A stretch of DNA of 64,000 nucleotides from SXNM01 sp964586155 (GCA_964586155.1 CAZPHC010000004.1:62001-126000); one strand, 5' to 3'; counted from the first letter of the stretch, positions 22,948 through 31,857 are shown. Notes: generated from the letters alone by a model not told the origin. Numbers and translations are program-made.

Positions 22948-24088
22948 GGCGCTGCGATTCTCTCTCGCTCGGCGGCCGCGAGAGACCCGCTGCGGACCAG
23001 AGCTGCCCGTCCCAAGGCTGCCAGGTCGTGCACAGGCCGCCGTCAGGGTGGTAGACCAGCTCGTGCGCCAGGCCTGGATCTGCGCGCTTCTGCGCCTCGA
23101 TGTGTGCCAGATCGGCCTCTTCGAAGGTCACGGTCATGGCCTGGCCCTGCACCCGGCACCGCCAGACCTCGACGTAGTAGTAGTACCCCACGATCTGGCG
23201 CAGGAACTGCCAGCGCGGATCGCCGTCGAGCGTGGCCAGCAGCGGCCGCAGCTCGACGCGCTGGCGATCGCTGTACCGGGCGACGCCCACCGGGCGCGTC
23301 GTCTGCGGGTCGGGCCGCATCAGCTGGCGAAAGATGACGTTCTGGACGCCAAGGCCGCTGGCATACGCGAGATACGCGGCGATCCCATCGCGGTCGCGGA
23401 CGCCGTCGCGCAGCAGGACGCACGAGAGCCGCACCGAGACCTCGGCGCGCTGGACCCGCGTGATGGCGGCGCGCAGCGCGTCGTCGTCGAGCCCGCCGCC
23501 GTCGGCGACCTCGCCGCGCATCGCCATCAGCGCGGCGTTGTCGGCCGCAGACACGGCGGCGCGGCTGATGTTCAGGTGCATCAGGCCGCTCTCGGCGATG
23601 GCGTCGGCGACCGCTTGCCTGCCGCCCGCGGCGGTCTGCACCGGCAGCCACAGGCCCGAGGCGTTGGTCGTCATCGTCCGCCGTCGTAGGCCCGAGGCCA
23701 CCATCGCCGCGAGGATCCGGGCCAGCAGCGGATCGCGGCTCGGCTCGCCACCCGTGACGCCGACGCTGCCGATCCACGGCGCGCAGGTCGCCAGCACGTG
23801 GTGCAGCCCCGCGAGCCAGGCGTCGTCGTCGCGCAAGACCTGGCGCTGCGGCGCGAGTTCGAGGCCACGCGACGCCGGGCGCAGCTCTTCGACGCAGAAA
23901 CCACAGGCCGCGTTGCAGCGCTGGCGCACGTAGATGCTGAGGTTGGCGTTGGCGTACAGGCGCAGCTGCCGGCCGAACAGCCGCAGCTGTCGCGCATGGC
24001 CGGCGCTGCTGGTGCGCGACAGGTCGAAGGCGAGGCTGGCCTGGTCGCGCAGCTCCGGGCGCGGCGCCGCGATCCACGCGCTGGTCAT
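22940..24088 (-). CDS. Radical SAM protein (second of a pair)
   Basis: A 382-aa radical SAM enzyme. The iron-sulfur cluster motif CNAACGFC gives Cys58, Cys62 and Cys65 (CxxxCxxC). It is followed by VTGGEPSRDPLL (the GGE SAM-binding motif) and LMHLNISRAAVS. The barrel runs to about residue 290; the last 90 residues (YYYYVEVWRCRVQGQ, then CTTWQPWDGQLWSA) contain only isolated Cys and no SPASM-like cluster pattern. Such short enzymes modify peptides, tRNA, cofactors or small molecules; the substrate is unknown. Start and stop overlap both neighbours (4 bases upstream, 8 downstream), so it is made together with the companion radical SAM protein, possibly as a complex or for sequential steps. Confidence 0.85.
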   Translation of the reverse strand: MTSAWIAAPRPELRDQASLAFDLSRTSSAGHARQLRLFGRQLRLYANANLSIYVRQRCNAACGFCVEELRPASRGLELAPQRQVLRDDDAWLAGLHHVLATCAPWIGSVGVTGGEPSRDPLLARILAAMVASGLRRRTMTTNASGLWLPVQTAAGGRQAVADAIAESGLMHLNISRAAVSAADNAALMAMRGEVADGGGLDDDALRAAITRVQRAEVSVRLSCVLLRDGVRDRDGIAAYLAYASGLGVQNVIFRQLMRPDPQTTRPVGVARYSDRQRVELRPLLATLDGDPRWQFLRQIVGYYYYVEVWRCRVQGQAMTVTFEEADLAHIEAQKRADPGLAHELVYHPDGGLCTTWQPWDGQLWSAAGLSRPPSERESQRHA

Positions 24089-24882
24089 GGCAGCCGCCCC
24101 ATCGCCGCCGAGCGCGCGAGCAGATCGGTGCCGTGGCGGCTGCCGTCGGGGTTGAGCAGGGTGAAGTCGCCCCAGACCGGCAGCGGCACGTCCCAATCGT
24201 CGCGGTCGCTGGCGAGGCCGTAGCGCTCGAGCCAGAAGACGTTGGCCACCGCGCCGAGGCCGGCGGCGTCGACCGCCTCGCGCACGTCGGCGTCGTCGCC
24301 GGGCGCGCCGCGCCGCAGCCGGACGTTGAGGACGAACGTGTCGCCGCGCGTGGCCATGGCGTCGGCCAACGCGCGGGCCAGCGGCAGCAGCCCGGGGTCG
24401 TGGTCGCGGAGGTGGTGGTTGTAGCTGAGCTTGATCGTCGTCGGCTGGCCCAAGCGACGCAGGAACGCGTCCTGACGCTGCGGCTGGCGCGGGATGCACA
24501 CGCCGTTGGTGGCGACGATGATCCGCCGGCAGGTGGCCATGGCGCGCGCCCCGGCCACCACGGACCAGAACGCCGGATGCAGCAGCGGCTCGCCGCCCTC
24601 GAGCTGGAGCTCGAACGCGCGGTCGGCCGGCAAGGCCGCGAGCAGGGCGTCGGCGTCGGCGAAGGTCGAGCCGGCGGGGCTCGAATGGGTCGAGCACCAC
24701 GGGCACGCGCGGTTGCAGTGGTTGGTCAACGCCGCGTAGATGCGGTGTGGCCGATGCGCGCCGGGATGATCCAGCGGCACCTCCGGGGCGGCGGCGACCT
24801 GGGGCGGCAGCGGCCGCAGCAGGGCGAGGGGCTGCAGCGGGACGGCCAGCGTGCTGGGGTCGGCAGGGCCGCGGCGGCTCAT
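24085..24882 (-). CDS. Radical SAM protein (first of a pair)
   Basis: A 265-aa radical SAM enzyme with the cluster motif in TNHCNRACPWCS: Cys56, Cys60 and Cys63. It is followed by LQLEGGEPLLHPAFW (GGE motif) and IIVATNGVCIP, and later KLSYNHHLRDHD. It resembles the minimal-barrel enzymes that act on peptides or in cofactor assembly, with only a short C-terminal part (NPDGSRHGTDLLARS). It differs clearly in sequence from the next gene product, so the pair is not a recent duplication. ATGA overlaps on both sides place it between the second PaaK-like gene and the other radical SAM gene. Confidence 0.85.
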   Translation of the reverse strand: MSRRGPADPSTLAVPLQPLALLRPLPPQVAAAPEVPLDHPGAHRPHRIYAALTNHCNRACPWCSTHSSPAGSTFADADALLAALPADRAFELQLEGGEPLLHPAFWSVVAGARAMATCRRIIVATNGVCIPRQPQRQDAFLRRLGQPTTIKLSYNHHLRDHDPGLLPLARALADAMATRGDTFVLNVRLRRGAPGDDADVREAVDAAGLGAVANVFWLERYGLASDRDDWDVPLPVWGDFTLLNPDGSRHGTDLLARSAAMGRLP

Positions 24883-26351
24883 CGCGCACCTCGGGCGGCG
24901 TCGTCGTCCGCTGCGTCCGGGTCGGGATCAAACGCGCTGCGCCAGACCTGCGGCTTGCGCCCTGCCTCACGATCGTCATCGAACAGCTGTGGATCGATCA
25001 TGCAACGGACCGGACAAGAGCCAAAAAGCGAGGTCATGATCGCGATCAGCGCGTCGGCCTCGACCGCCTCGCCGGGCACCGGGCGGACGTCGAGGCGCAG
25101 GGAGCCATCGTCGCGCTGCTCCAGGCGGTGGCAGAGCAGCCCGCCGTGCTCGCGCAGCGCGCGTGCCACGTCGACCGATCCGACGGGCGTGCCGTCGTCG
25201 GCGCGGAACCGCACCGGGCTGCGACCTTGCAGGCCGTGCAGGCGCGGTTGGCCCCGGGCGTCGAGGCGGATGGTGCCGCGGTCGCCGGTGCGGTAGCGGC
25301 AGAGCGGCAGGTACGGGTTGCGGCCGCCGCTGACGGCGATCTCGCCCTCGACCCCGGGCGGCTGCGGCGTCCCGGCGGCGTCGACGATCTCGACGTGCAG
25401 GTCCGGCGCCAGCATCGCCAGGCCGTCGCCGTCGGGGGCGCGCGCCGCGATCGGCCCGGTCTCGACCGCCGAGTACCAATCGAGCACCACGGCGCCGAGT
25501 TGCGCCTCGATCCGCCGTTGCAACCCGGGCGCGAGCGCGACCGAGGTCGAGAGCATCGCGCGCGGCGCGATCTCCGGCCGCAACGCCAGCAGCTCGGCGA
25601 AGGTCAGCGGCTCGCCGTTGACCAGCGGCGCCGCCATCGCCTCGAGGTAGCGGCGCGGCGCGCCGGGATCGCGCCAATCCGTCGGCCGCAGGTTGAGCTT
25701 GGCGAAGCCGGCGCCGCCCCAGGCAGAGAGCGCCGTGGCGTAGGTGTAGGTCCGCAGCTGCGCCGAGAGCAGCAGCGCGCCGATGGTCGGGTGGCCCGGA
25801 TCGGCGTCCTGCGAGGCCAGCGCCCGCAGGTCGACGCCGAATCCGCGCAGCGACTGCTCGATCAGCGGCAGGTAGGCGGCGACGGCGCGCGCGTGATGCG
25901 GCACGGCGATCGGATGGCCCGTGGTGCCGGCGGTGCGGTAGATCAGCATCGGCGCGACGTCGACGTCGTCCGGCACGAAGGCCGCGAGATCGGCGGCGAG
26001 GTCGGCGCGGCTGCTGGTCGGGATGGCGGCCCAATCGGCGTCGAGCGAGCGGTCGCCGACCCGGTCGCGCAGCCAGGGCACCTGGGGCAGGCGATCCGCG
26101 AGCGTCGCCAGGATCCGCGCCGAGGGCCGCTGCCAGGTCCAGGCGTCCGGTCGTGCGGCGGCGTGCGCGAGGTCGAGCCGCAGCGCCTCGATCGCCTCGA
26201 GGTCTTCGGCGCCGAGGCGGTCGCCGACGGCGTAGGTCCAATGCGGCGCGTCCGCGTGCTCGCGCAGCCGACGGATGGCGGCGCGACCACGCGCGGCGAG
26301 GCGCGGGATGCGCTCGTCGTCGTCCCGCAGCGTGGGCCGGAGCAGCGTCAC
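24879..26351 (-). CDS. PaaK-like AMP-forming adenylating enzyme (second copy)
   Basis: A 490-aa member of the phenylacetate-CoA ligase/CapK branch of the adenylating superfamily. Motifs in order: P-loop TAGTTGHP (140-147), ALLLSAQLRTYTY, substrate/AMP region DWYSAVETGPIAARAP, and the hinge motif YRTGDRGTI with its invariant Asp, followed by a C-terminal subdomain. Such proteins activate a carboxylic acid as acyl-AMP and pass it to CoA or another acceptor. It is a diverged paralogue of the gene just upstream (same order of motifs, similar length). It lacks the Cys pair (PCPCGEP) that follows the hinge in that copy. Its C-terminus ends in acidic/Ala residues after MIDPQLFDDDREAG. Acid and acceptor are unknown. 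Confidence 0.85.
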   Translation of the reverse strand: MTLLRPTLRDDDERIPRLAARGRAAIRRLREHADAPHWTYAVGDRLGAEDLEAIEALRLDLAHAAARPDAWTWQRPSARILATLADRLPQVPWLRDRVGDRSLDADWAAIPTSSRADLAADLAAFVPDDVDVAPMLIYRTAGTTGHPIAVPHHARAVAAYLPLIEQSLRGFGVDLRALASQDADPGHPTIGALLLSAQLRTYTYATALSAWGGAGFAKLNLRPTDWRDPGAPRRYLEAMAAPLVNGEPLTFAELLALRPEIAPRAMLSTSVALAPGLQRRIEAQLGAVVLDWYSAVETGPIAARAPDGDGLAMLAPDLHVEIVDAAGTPQPPGVEGEIAVSGGRNPYLPLCRYRTGDRGTIRLDARGQPRLHGLQGRSPVRFRADDGTPVGSVDVARALREHGGLLCHRLEQRDDGSLRLDVRPVPGEAVEADALIAIMTSLFGSCPVRCMIDPQLFDDDREAGRKPQVWRSAFDPDPDAADDDAARGAR

Positions 26352-27913
26352 GTGGGCTCCTGGGCCGCCGCGGCGTCGGCGTCGGCGGTGGCTTGGGATT
26401 CGTCGGCAGCGCGCAGCAGATCGTCCAGGCGGATGGCGCTGCGCCAGGGGTGTGGCTTGTCGCCACGGCCGCCGAGCGTGGCGTCGTCGACCAGCGCCAG
26501 CGGCTCGCCGCCGGGCCTGGCGCCGAGCAGCTGCTCCAGCGCCGCGCGGATCCCCGCCAGGTCGAGCGCCTCGTCGGGAAGGCCGCGGACCCGGGCCACG
26601 ACCGTGCCGTCAGCCGCCTGCTCGACCTCGTGCGCGAGCATGGCGAAGGGGCGCATCGCCCGGGCGAGGTCGACGGGGTTGACGATGCCGCCCGCCTCGC
26701 TGACGAAGAGCACGGGTTGCCGGCCCTGCAGGCCGATCAGGCGCGCGGTCGGCTCGCCGCAGGGGCACGGCCGCCGGTCCAGCGCGGCCCAATCGCCGGT
26801 GCGGTAGCGCAGCAGCGGCACGTAGCGGTTGCGACCGCCGCTGACGACCACCTCGCCGACGCCGCCGTCGGGCACGGGCATGCCGTCCGGTCCGAGGATC
26901 TCGACGTAGAGGTCGTTGCCCAGCAGGTGCATGGCGACCGGATCGTCGCTGCTGCGCGGGCAGCCGAACGCGATCGGGCCGGTCTCGGTCAGCGAGTACC
27001 AATCGATGACCGGTGCACCGATGGCGTCGCGCAGCTTGGCGCGCAGCGTCGCCGACATGGCCACCGCGGTCGAGAGCAGCGCCCTCGGGCGGTAGGCGGG
27101 CATCGTCGCCTCGTCCGGCGCGGCGTCGGCGCCGAGGATCCGCTGGCGCAGGAGCTCGGCGAAGCTGATCGGGTCGCCGGTCAGCAGCCGGGGCGCCATC
27201 GTCTGCACGAAGCGCCGGGCGCTGCCGTCGCGCGGCCAGCTGGCGGCGTCGAGGTTGATCTTGGCGAAGCCCGCGTTCTGCCACCCGGCCAGCACGCAGG
27301 GGTAGGTCACGGTGCGTCGTTGCGCGCCGATCAACATCGCGCCGACGACGCCGGGCCCGGGCTCGAGCGCGACGCCCCAGCGGCGCAGCGCCACCTCGAT
27401 CAGCGCCAGGTAGGCCGCGACGCCTTGTGCGTGGTGCGGCACGCGCAGCGGGTGTCCGGTGGTACCCGCCGTCGAGTAGACGAGCATCTCGTCCAACGGG
27501 GCGTCGTCCGGCACGAGCTCGCCGAGCCGAAGCGCCAGGTCGGTTCGATCACTGGTCGGGATGGCGGCCCACTCCGCCTCCAGGTCGGCGACGGCGCCGG
27601 CCCGCTGCCGCAGCAGCGGCGACTGCGGCAGCCGGTCCGCCAGCCAGGCCAGCAGGCGCGCGTCGGGTCGGTTCGGGCTCGGTGCGCGCTGCGCCAGGTC
27701 GGCACGCAGGTCGTCGAGCCAGGCGACGTCCGCCGCATCGAGGCGATCGCCCGCGACGTGGTTCCACGCCGGCGCGTCCGGGTGCTCGACCAGGCGCTGC
27801 AGCATCGCCAGACCGGCGTCGTCGATCGACGGCTGGCGCCGGAGCAGCGCGGCATGGCTCGGCGACGGCGCAGGCGCGCTCGCAGACGGCGGGCTCCCGG
27901 TCGTCTCACTCAC
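26348..27913 (-). CDS. PaaK-like AMP-forming adenylating enzyme (first copy)
   Basis: A 521-aa adenylating enzyme related to phenylacetate-CoA ligase. It has the P-loop TAGTTGHP (148-155), DWYSLTETGPIAFGCP, a GGRNRYVPLLRYRTGDW hinge, and PCPCGEPTARLIGLQGR, the Cys-containing segment often seen in PaaK relatives. It overlaps the small helical protein gene by 8 bases upstream and the second PaaK-like gene by 4 bases downstream. Two such enzymes side by side imply two acids, or one acid activated and then transferred. No acyl-carrier protein is encoded nearby, so the acceptor could be CoA, a protein of the operon or an external target. Function in the MoxR/vWA operon is not known. Confidence 0.86.
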   Translation of the reverse strand: MSETTGSPPSASAPAPSPSHAALLRRQPSIDDAGLAMLQRLVEHPDAPAWNHVAGDRLDAADVAWLDDLRADLAQRAPSPNRPDARLLAWLADRLPQSPLLRQRAGAVADLEAEWAAIPTSDRTDLALRLGELVPDDAPLDEMLVYSTAGTTGHPLRVPHHAQGVAAYLALIEVALRRWGVALEPGPGVVGAMLIGAQRRTVTYPCVLAGWQNAGFAKINLDAASWPRDGSARRFVQTMAPRLLTGDPISFAELLRQRILGADAAPDEATMPAYRPRALLSTAVAMSATLRAKLRDAIGAPVIDWYSLTETGPIAFGCPRSSDDPVAMHLLGNDLYVEILGPDGMPVPDGGVGEVVVSGGRNRYVPLLRYRTGDWAALDRRPCPCGEPTARLIGLQGRQPVLFVSEAGGIVNPVDLARAMRPFAMLAHEVEQAADGTVVARVRGLPDEALDLAGIRAALEQLLGARPGGEPLALVDDATLGGRGDKPHPWRSAIRLDDLLRAADESQATADADAAAAQEPT

Positions 27914-28571
27914 GGCTCACCTTCGCTGCGGCCTCTTCGGCCGCCTTGCGCGCCGCGGCTTCGCGGACTTCGCGCGCGCGCCGCTCCCGAGCGTCCGCCT
28001 CCTTGGCGATGCGATGGGCGGCGATCGAGTCGACCTCCGCGAGCCGCGCCTCTGCCTCGCGATGCGACTCGCCGGCCGGCCGCAGCTGCAGCGCCGTCAG
28101 GGCCCGGCGCACCAGCTCCTCGCGCCGCTCCGGCTCGCTGTCGAGCTGCCCGAGCGGCACGATCGCCGCCAGCTGCGGCAGATCCTGCAAGATCAGCTTG
28201 CGCAGCCGCAGGACCTGGCCGCCACCGCCGGCGCGGCGCACCTGCGGATGCCACAGCGCCCAGCACAATCGCAGCGCCCAGCCTGCTTGTTGCGGCCAGA
28301 CGTGTCGGGTCGACGCCGCGCCCTGCCGGGCGTGTTGCTCGTAGAGCGCCACGATGTCCAGCAGGTCGTCGCTGCCGGTCAGCGTCTCGAGCACGTCTTG
28401 CAACACGGCGGGCACCACCGTCGGGTGGAGGTCCGCGGCGCCCGGACCCGTGCGCATGGCAGGCGGCAGCTCCGCCATCCAGCGTACGAGCTCTGCCAGC
28501 GACGGGCCCTCGCCGGCGACGCCCGGCGGTGCCGGGATCGCGCCGCTGTCGCGCAATGGCGTCTCAGTCAT
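27906..28571 (-). CDS. Small charged helical protein of the MoxR/vWA operon
   Basis: A 221-aa protein that I do not recognise. The first 130 residues are predicted globular and helical (WMAELPPAMRTGPG, VLQDVLETLTGSDDLLDIVA, CWALWHPQV); the last 70 are a continuous charged helix rich in Ala, Glu and Arg (EREELVRRALTALQL, then AHRIAKEADARERRARE to the end), likely a coiled coil. It has no signal peptide and no catalytic motif. Its gene overlaps the vWA gene upstream and the first PaaK-like gene downstream by 8 bases each, so its amount is tied to theirs. An adaptor or scaffold between the AAA+/vWA pair and the enzymes is my best guess. Confidence 0.7.
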   Translation of the reverse strand: MTETPLRDSGAIPAPPGVAGEGPSLAELVRWMAELPPAMRTGPGAADLHPTVVPAVLQDVLETLTGSDDLLDIVALYEQHARQGAASTRHVWPQQAGWALRLCWALWHPQVRRAGGGGQVLRLRKLILQDLPQLAAIVPLGQLDSEPERREELVRRALTALQLRPAGESHREAEARLAEVDSIAAHRIAKEADARERRAREVREAAARKAAEEAAAKVSRE

Positions 28572-30588
28572 CGTCCCACTCCCCGAAGTTGCCCGCAGCG
28601 CGGCGAGCAGCGTCCCGCCCGCCCGCCGACGGCGCTGCCGCCTGGTCGTCGCCCCAGGTCGTCCGGGCGTAGGCCCGGGCGAAGGCGAGCAGCTCGGCCC
28701 AATCGCGTACGACGTGGGCGCGCAGGCCGAGCGCGGTCATCCTGGGCGACCACGGATAGGTCTCGAACGCGCGAAACAGGTTCAGCACCAACGTGCCGCC
28801 GCCCTCGGCCCTGCGCAGCGCCTCCCGGACGATGACCTCGCCGCTGGTGCCGTGCTCGTCGTTGTCGAGCATGGTGTCGATGCCGTCGTCCGAGATGACC
28901 ACGACGTGGGCCTTGCCCTGGCTCGGCTTGCGCCTGGCGTAGGTGTCGCGCAGCACGTGCAACGGGAACGCCGTCGCGCCCGAGACGAAGTCGGTGACGA
29001 GGCCGAGCACGGCGCGTTCGTCGCGCAAGAACGCCTCAGTCGTGCGAAAGACGCCAGCGCCGCTCCAGATCGTCGCCTGCACCCGACCGCCGGCGCGCAG
29101 GCACGACAGGCAGAGGATGGTCGCCGCGAGCGTCAGGTACGAGAGGTTGCTGCGCGGATCCGGCATCGATCCGGAGCAGTCGACGTAGATGTCGAGGTCC
29201 ATCGGCTGGCGGCCCGGGTTCGCGCCCTCGTCGCGGCCGTAGCGCCGCCGGACCGTCGTGACGCCCGGCACCAACACCGGCGACTGCAACACGGACTGCA
29301 GCACGTCGAGCTTGTTCATGTCGTCGCCCGCCGACCAGACGTCGAGGCCCTCCGGCAGCGGATCGGCCTCCGGCGCGCGGCGCGTACTCGGGAACGGCAC
29401 CAGATGGGGCAGCGCGAGCTCTTTGTAGTAGCGCAGGCGCAGCTGGTCGGCGTCGAGCTTCATGCCGAGGTTGCGCAGCACCTGGCCGAGCTCGAACGGA
29501 GTGCGCAGGTTGCCGCCCTGGCCGCCGACGCCCAAGGGCGGGTTGCGACTGAGCGCGTCGGTGCGGCGGTCGCCGGCGTCGCCGTCCGTTTTGCTTTCAC
29601 CGTCCAGGTTCGACGAGCCGTCGATGTTGCCCTCGAGCGGGGCGTCTTCGTCGGGATCGACGGCGATCAGGCCTGCGGGCAGCTCGTCCTGCTCGCCGTC
29701 GCTGCGCTGCGCCGCTGACTCGGTGTCGCCGAGGCCGACGCGGTAGAACCGGCGCTGGCCGATCCTCGACGAGCCGGCAGCCTGCGCGTCGTGTTGCAGC
29801 CAATGGTAGAGCACGGCGGCATAGCGGCGGCCACCGAGGATCCAGGCGTTGGCGAAGGTCCGTACGATCCGGCTGAGCAGCAGCGCGTCGGCGTGCATCC
29901 GATCGTCGACCCGGGACGCCGCGACGTAGCTGCCCTTGGGCTGGCGCCAGAGCAACTCGAGGCTGCGGGCGTAGACGCACCAGACGGTATCGCCGCCGGG
30001 CGCGTCGTCGTTCGCACCGTCGGCGACGTCGTCGGCGCCTGCGTCGGGCCTGCCGCTGGCAGCCGCGACCGGCGGGTGCTCCAGGCGGCGATACACCTCA
30101 CCCACGTCGGCTGCGCCACGGCGCATCAGGCGATCGTTGATCAGGCTGTCAGCCCAGAGATTGGCCACGAGCGCGGCGCAGCGCGGCGCGACGCTGCCGA
30201 CCGAGCGCTCGAGCACCGCGTGCAGGCGGATGTGGTTGGCCATGTTGCCAGGGGCGAGGATGTGATGGCCGATCTCGTGCGCGAGGATGGCCTGTTCGCA
30301 GCCATGGAGGCCGAGCGCATCCACGCGCTCCAGGTTGACGAGGATCGTCGCGTCGGCCAGCCGGATCGCCGCGATCCCCTCCTCCATGCCGACCGCGCGG
30401 GCATCATGGGCGCTCCGCAGCAGCTTCGGTTCGCGCATCAAGGTATGGGCCGACCAGGCGGCGAGCGCCTCGGGCCAGGCGGCGCGCCACGGCTGCAGCC
30501 GCGCGTCGTCGGCGTCGTGGCCACCCGCAGCCAGAGCGTCGGCGTCCTTGGACGCGCGCGCCGCAGAACGCAACGTGGGCGCGCTCAT
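28564..30588 (-). CDS. vWA-domain protein with N-terminal HEIGHH zinc-peptidase motif
   Basis: A 674-aa protein. The N-terminal third contains ILAHEIGHHILAP: His104-Glu105-x-x-His108, the gluzincin-type HExxH signature, in a helical setting. A low-complexity acidic linker follows (about 300-340). The C-terminal third is a von Willebrand A domain with an intact MIDAS: DCSGSM (Asp470, Ser472, Ser474), then TLAATILCLS, FVSGATAFPLH and VVISDDGIDTML. vWA proteins commonly pair with MoxR AAA+ ATPases (CoxE/NorD/CbbO type) as metal-dependent target-recognition subunits. Starting at 30588 gives an ATGA overlap with the upstream gene; an earlier in-frame start at 30660 is less likely. The protease motif plus vWA in one chain is uncommon. 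Confidence 0.85.
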   Translation of the reverse strand: MSAPTLRSAARASKDADALAAGGHDADDARLQPWRAAWPEALAAWSAHTLMREPKLLRSAHDARAVGMEEGIAAIRLADATILVNLERVDALGLHGCEQAILAHEIGHHILAPGNMANHIRLHAVLERSVGSVAPRCAALVANLWADSLINDRLMRRGAADVGEVYRRLEHPPVAAASGRPDAGADDVADGANDDAPGGDTVWCVYARSLELLWRQPKGSYVAASRVDDRMHADALLLSRIVRTFANAWILGGRRYAAVLYHWLQHDAQAAGSSRIGQRRFYRVGLGDTESAAQRSDGEQDELPAGLIAVDPDEDAPLEGNIDGSSNLDGESKTDGDAGDRRTDALSRNPPLGVGGQGGNLRTPFELGQVLRNLGMKLDADQLRLRYYKELALPHLVPFPSTRRAPEADPLPEGLDVWSAGDDMNKLDVLQSVLQSPVLVPGVTTVRRRYGRDEGANPGRQPMDLDIYVDCSGSMPDPRSNLSYLTLAATILCLSCLRAGGRVQATIWSGAGVFRTTEAFLRDERAVLGLVTDFVSGATAFPLHVLRDTYARRKPSQGKAHVVVISDDGIDTMLDNDEHGTSGEVIVREALRRAEGGGTLVLNLFRAFETYPWSPRMTALGLRAHVVRDWAELLAFARAYARTTWGDDQAAAPSAGGRDAARRAAGNFGEWDDD

Positions 30589-31856
30589 GATCGCGCCAGG
30601 TCGACCGTCGCGAGCGGCGGCAGCAGCAGGCGGATCCGGAACGACGTCTTGTGCGTCCACGCGACCGCACCGGGACCAGCGACCAACGATGTGGCGCCGG
30701 CGGCGACCTGGGCGGCGTGCAGCCGCTCCACGGCGCGGCGCAACGAAGGATCCGGCTCCACCTCGGCGACGTCGTCACCCAATCCCGGCACGTCGGCCAG
30801 CGCGACCGGCGCGACCCGGACGCCGAAGCGATCGGCGTCGATGCGAAACGTATCGCTGCCGACGGCGGCGAACAGGACGTGCGCTGAGGCGACGGCCACG
30901 ACCTGCGGCGGCTGCTGGAACGCGCCGCCCAGGCCGACGTAGTCGCCCAGCTGCGCGACCTCGATCCAATGGTCGAGTGGCGCGCTGCTCCTTCGACGGC
31001 CGACCTGCGCTTGCAGCTCGATCCGCGCGACGTCGTCTCGCTGCGCCAGCGCCCACGGAGTCCGGGCCAGGGACGGATCCGCGCCGACCTTCTCGGCTCG
31101 CTCGAGGCTCTTGGGGTCCCACCATGCGTCGCGGAGTAGTCCCGCGCGGACCACCTCGGCCAATGACTCCGGCCATTCCGCCAGGCCCAAGGCGCAGAGC
31201 AGGGGCCGCGCCGGGGCGATGGCGATCTCGGCCAGAGCCGCTGCCCGGAACCGCGGATCACCGAGCCGCCAGGCGACGATGGCACCGAGCCGCAGCCAGG
31301 CAGCCGCTACGTCGGCCCCCGGATCTCGTGGCGCATCCGCGGCGCGCGCCGGCGCCAAGCCGAGCATGGCCTCGACGAAGGCGGGACCTTGCGTTCCCAT
31401 CCGCTCGGCCGCGTTCGAGAGGGACGCCGGCAGCGTCCTTGGTGCCGCGAGGCAGGCCGCGAGCGCATCTGCCGCACGAGGCAGGTCGTGCAACAGGTGG
31501 TGCACACCGGGCCGCGCCAACGTATCGCGGGCGGCGTGCAGGATGACGAGGTCGAGGATCGCAAAGAGCAGGGCGTCGTGCGCCGCTCCCGCGCTTGCGG
31601 CCTGCGCGCTCGCGTCGCCACCCGGCAGGGCGCGCAGCGCCTTGTGCCAGATCGGCAGGATGCTCGCGACGCCGCTGAGGATCCGATCGGCCGGAGCCCT
31701 GGGCGACCGTTGGCGCTGGGCCTCCAGCCGGGCGTTGCACGCGTCCCTGTGTGTCCGCAGCCATTGCGCGGTCGCGTCGTCGACCTGCGGGGCCGACGTC
31801 GATGGTGCCGCAGTCCGCGCGTTGCCCGCCGCCGGGTTCGTTGGGGCGCGGCGCAT
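30585..31856 (-). CDS. Unknown protein between the AAA+ and vWA genes
   Basis: A 423-aa, mostly helical protein with no signal peptide, membrane segment or catalytic motif that I recognise. Its N-terminus is a disordered Ala/Pro-rich stretch. The middle (HDALLFAILDLVILHAARD, AAERMGTQGPAFVEAMLG, RPLLCALGLAEWPESLAEV) looks like a helical repeat scaffold, and the last 150 residues seem to contain beta strands (AHVLFAAVGSDTFRIDADRF, then KTSFRIRLLLPPL). Position is telling: it starts one base after the MoxR gene and ends in an ATGA overlap with the vWA gene, the place where MoxR systems often encode a third, system-specific subunit. A partner or substrate adaptor is inference. Confidence 0.75.
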   Translation of the reverse strand: MRRAPTNPAAGNARTAAPSTSAPQVDDATAQWLRTHRDACNARLEAQRQRSPRAPADRILSGVASILPIWHKALRALPGGDASAQAASAGAAHDALLFAILDLVILHAARDTLARPGVHHLLHDLPRAADALAACLAAPRTLPASLSNAAERMGTQGPAFVEAMLGLAPARAADAPRDPGADVAAAWLRLGAIVAWRLGDPRFRAAALAEIAIAPARPLLCALGLAEWPESLAEVVRAGLLRDAWWDPKSLERAEKVGADPSLARTPWALAQRDDVARIELQAQVGRRRSSAPLDHWIEVAQLGDYVGLGGAFQQPPQVVAVASAHVLFAAVGSDTFRIDADRFGVRVAPVALADVPGLGDDVAEVEPDPSLRRAVERLHAAQVAAGATSLVAGPGAVAWTHKTSFRIRLLLPPLATVDLARS

Positions 31857-31857
31857 C

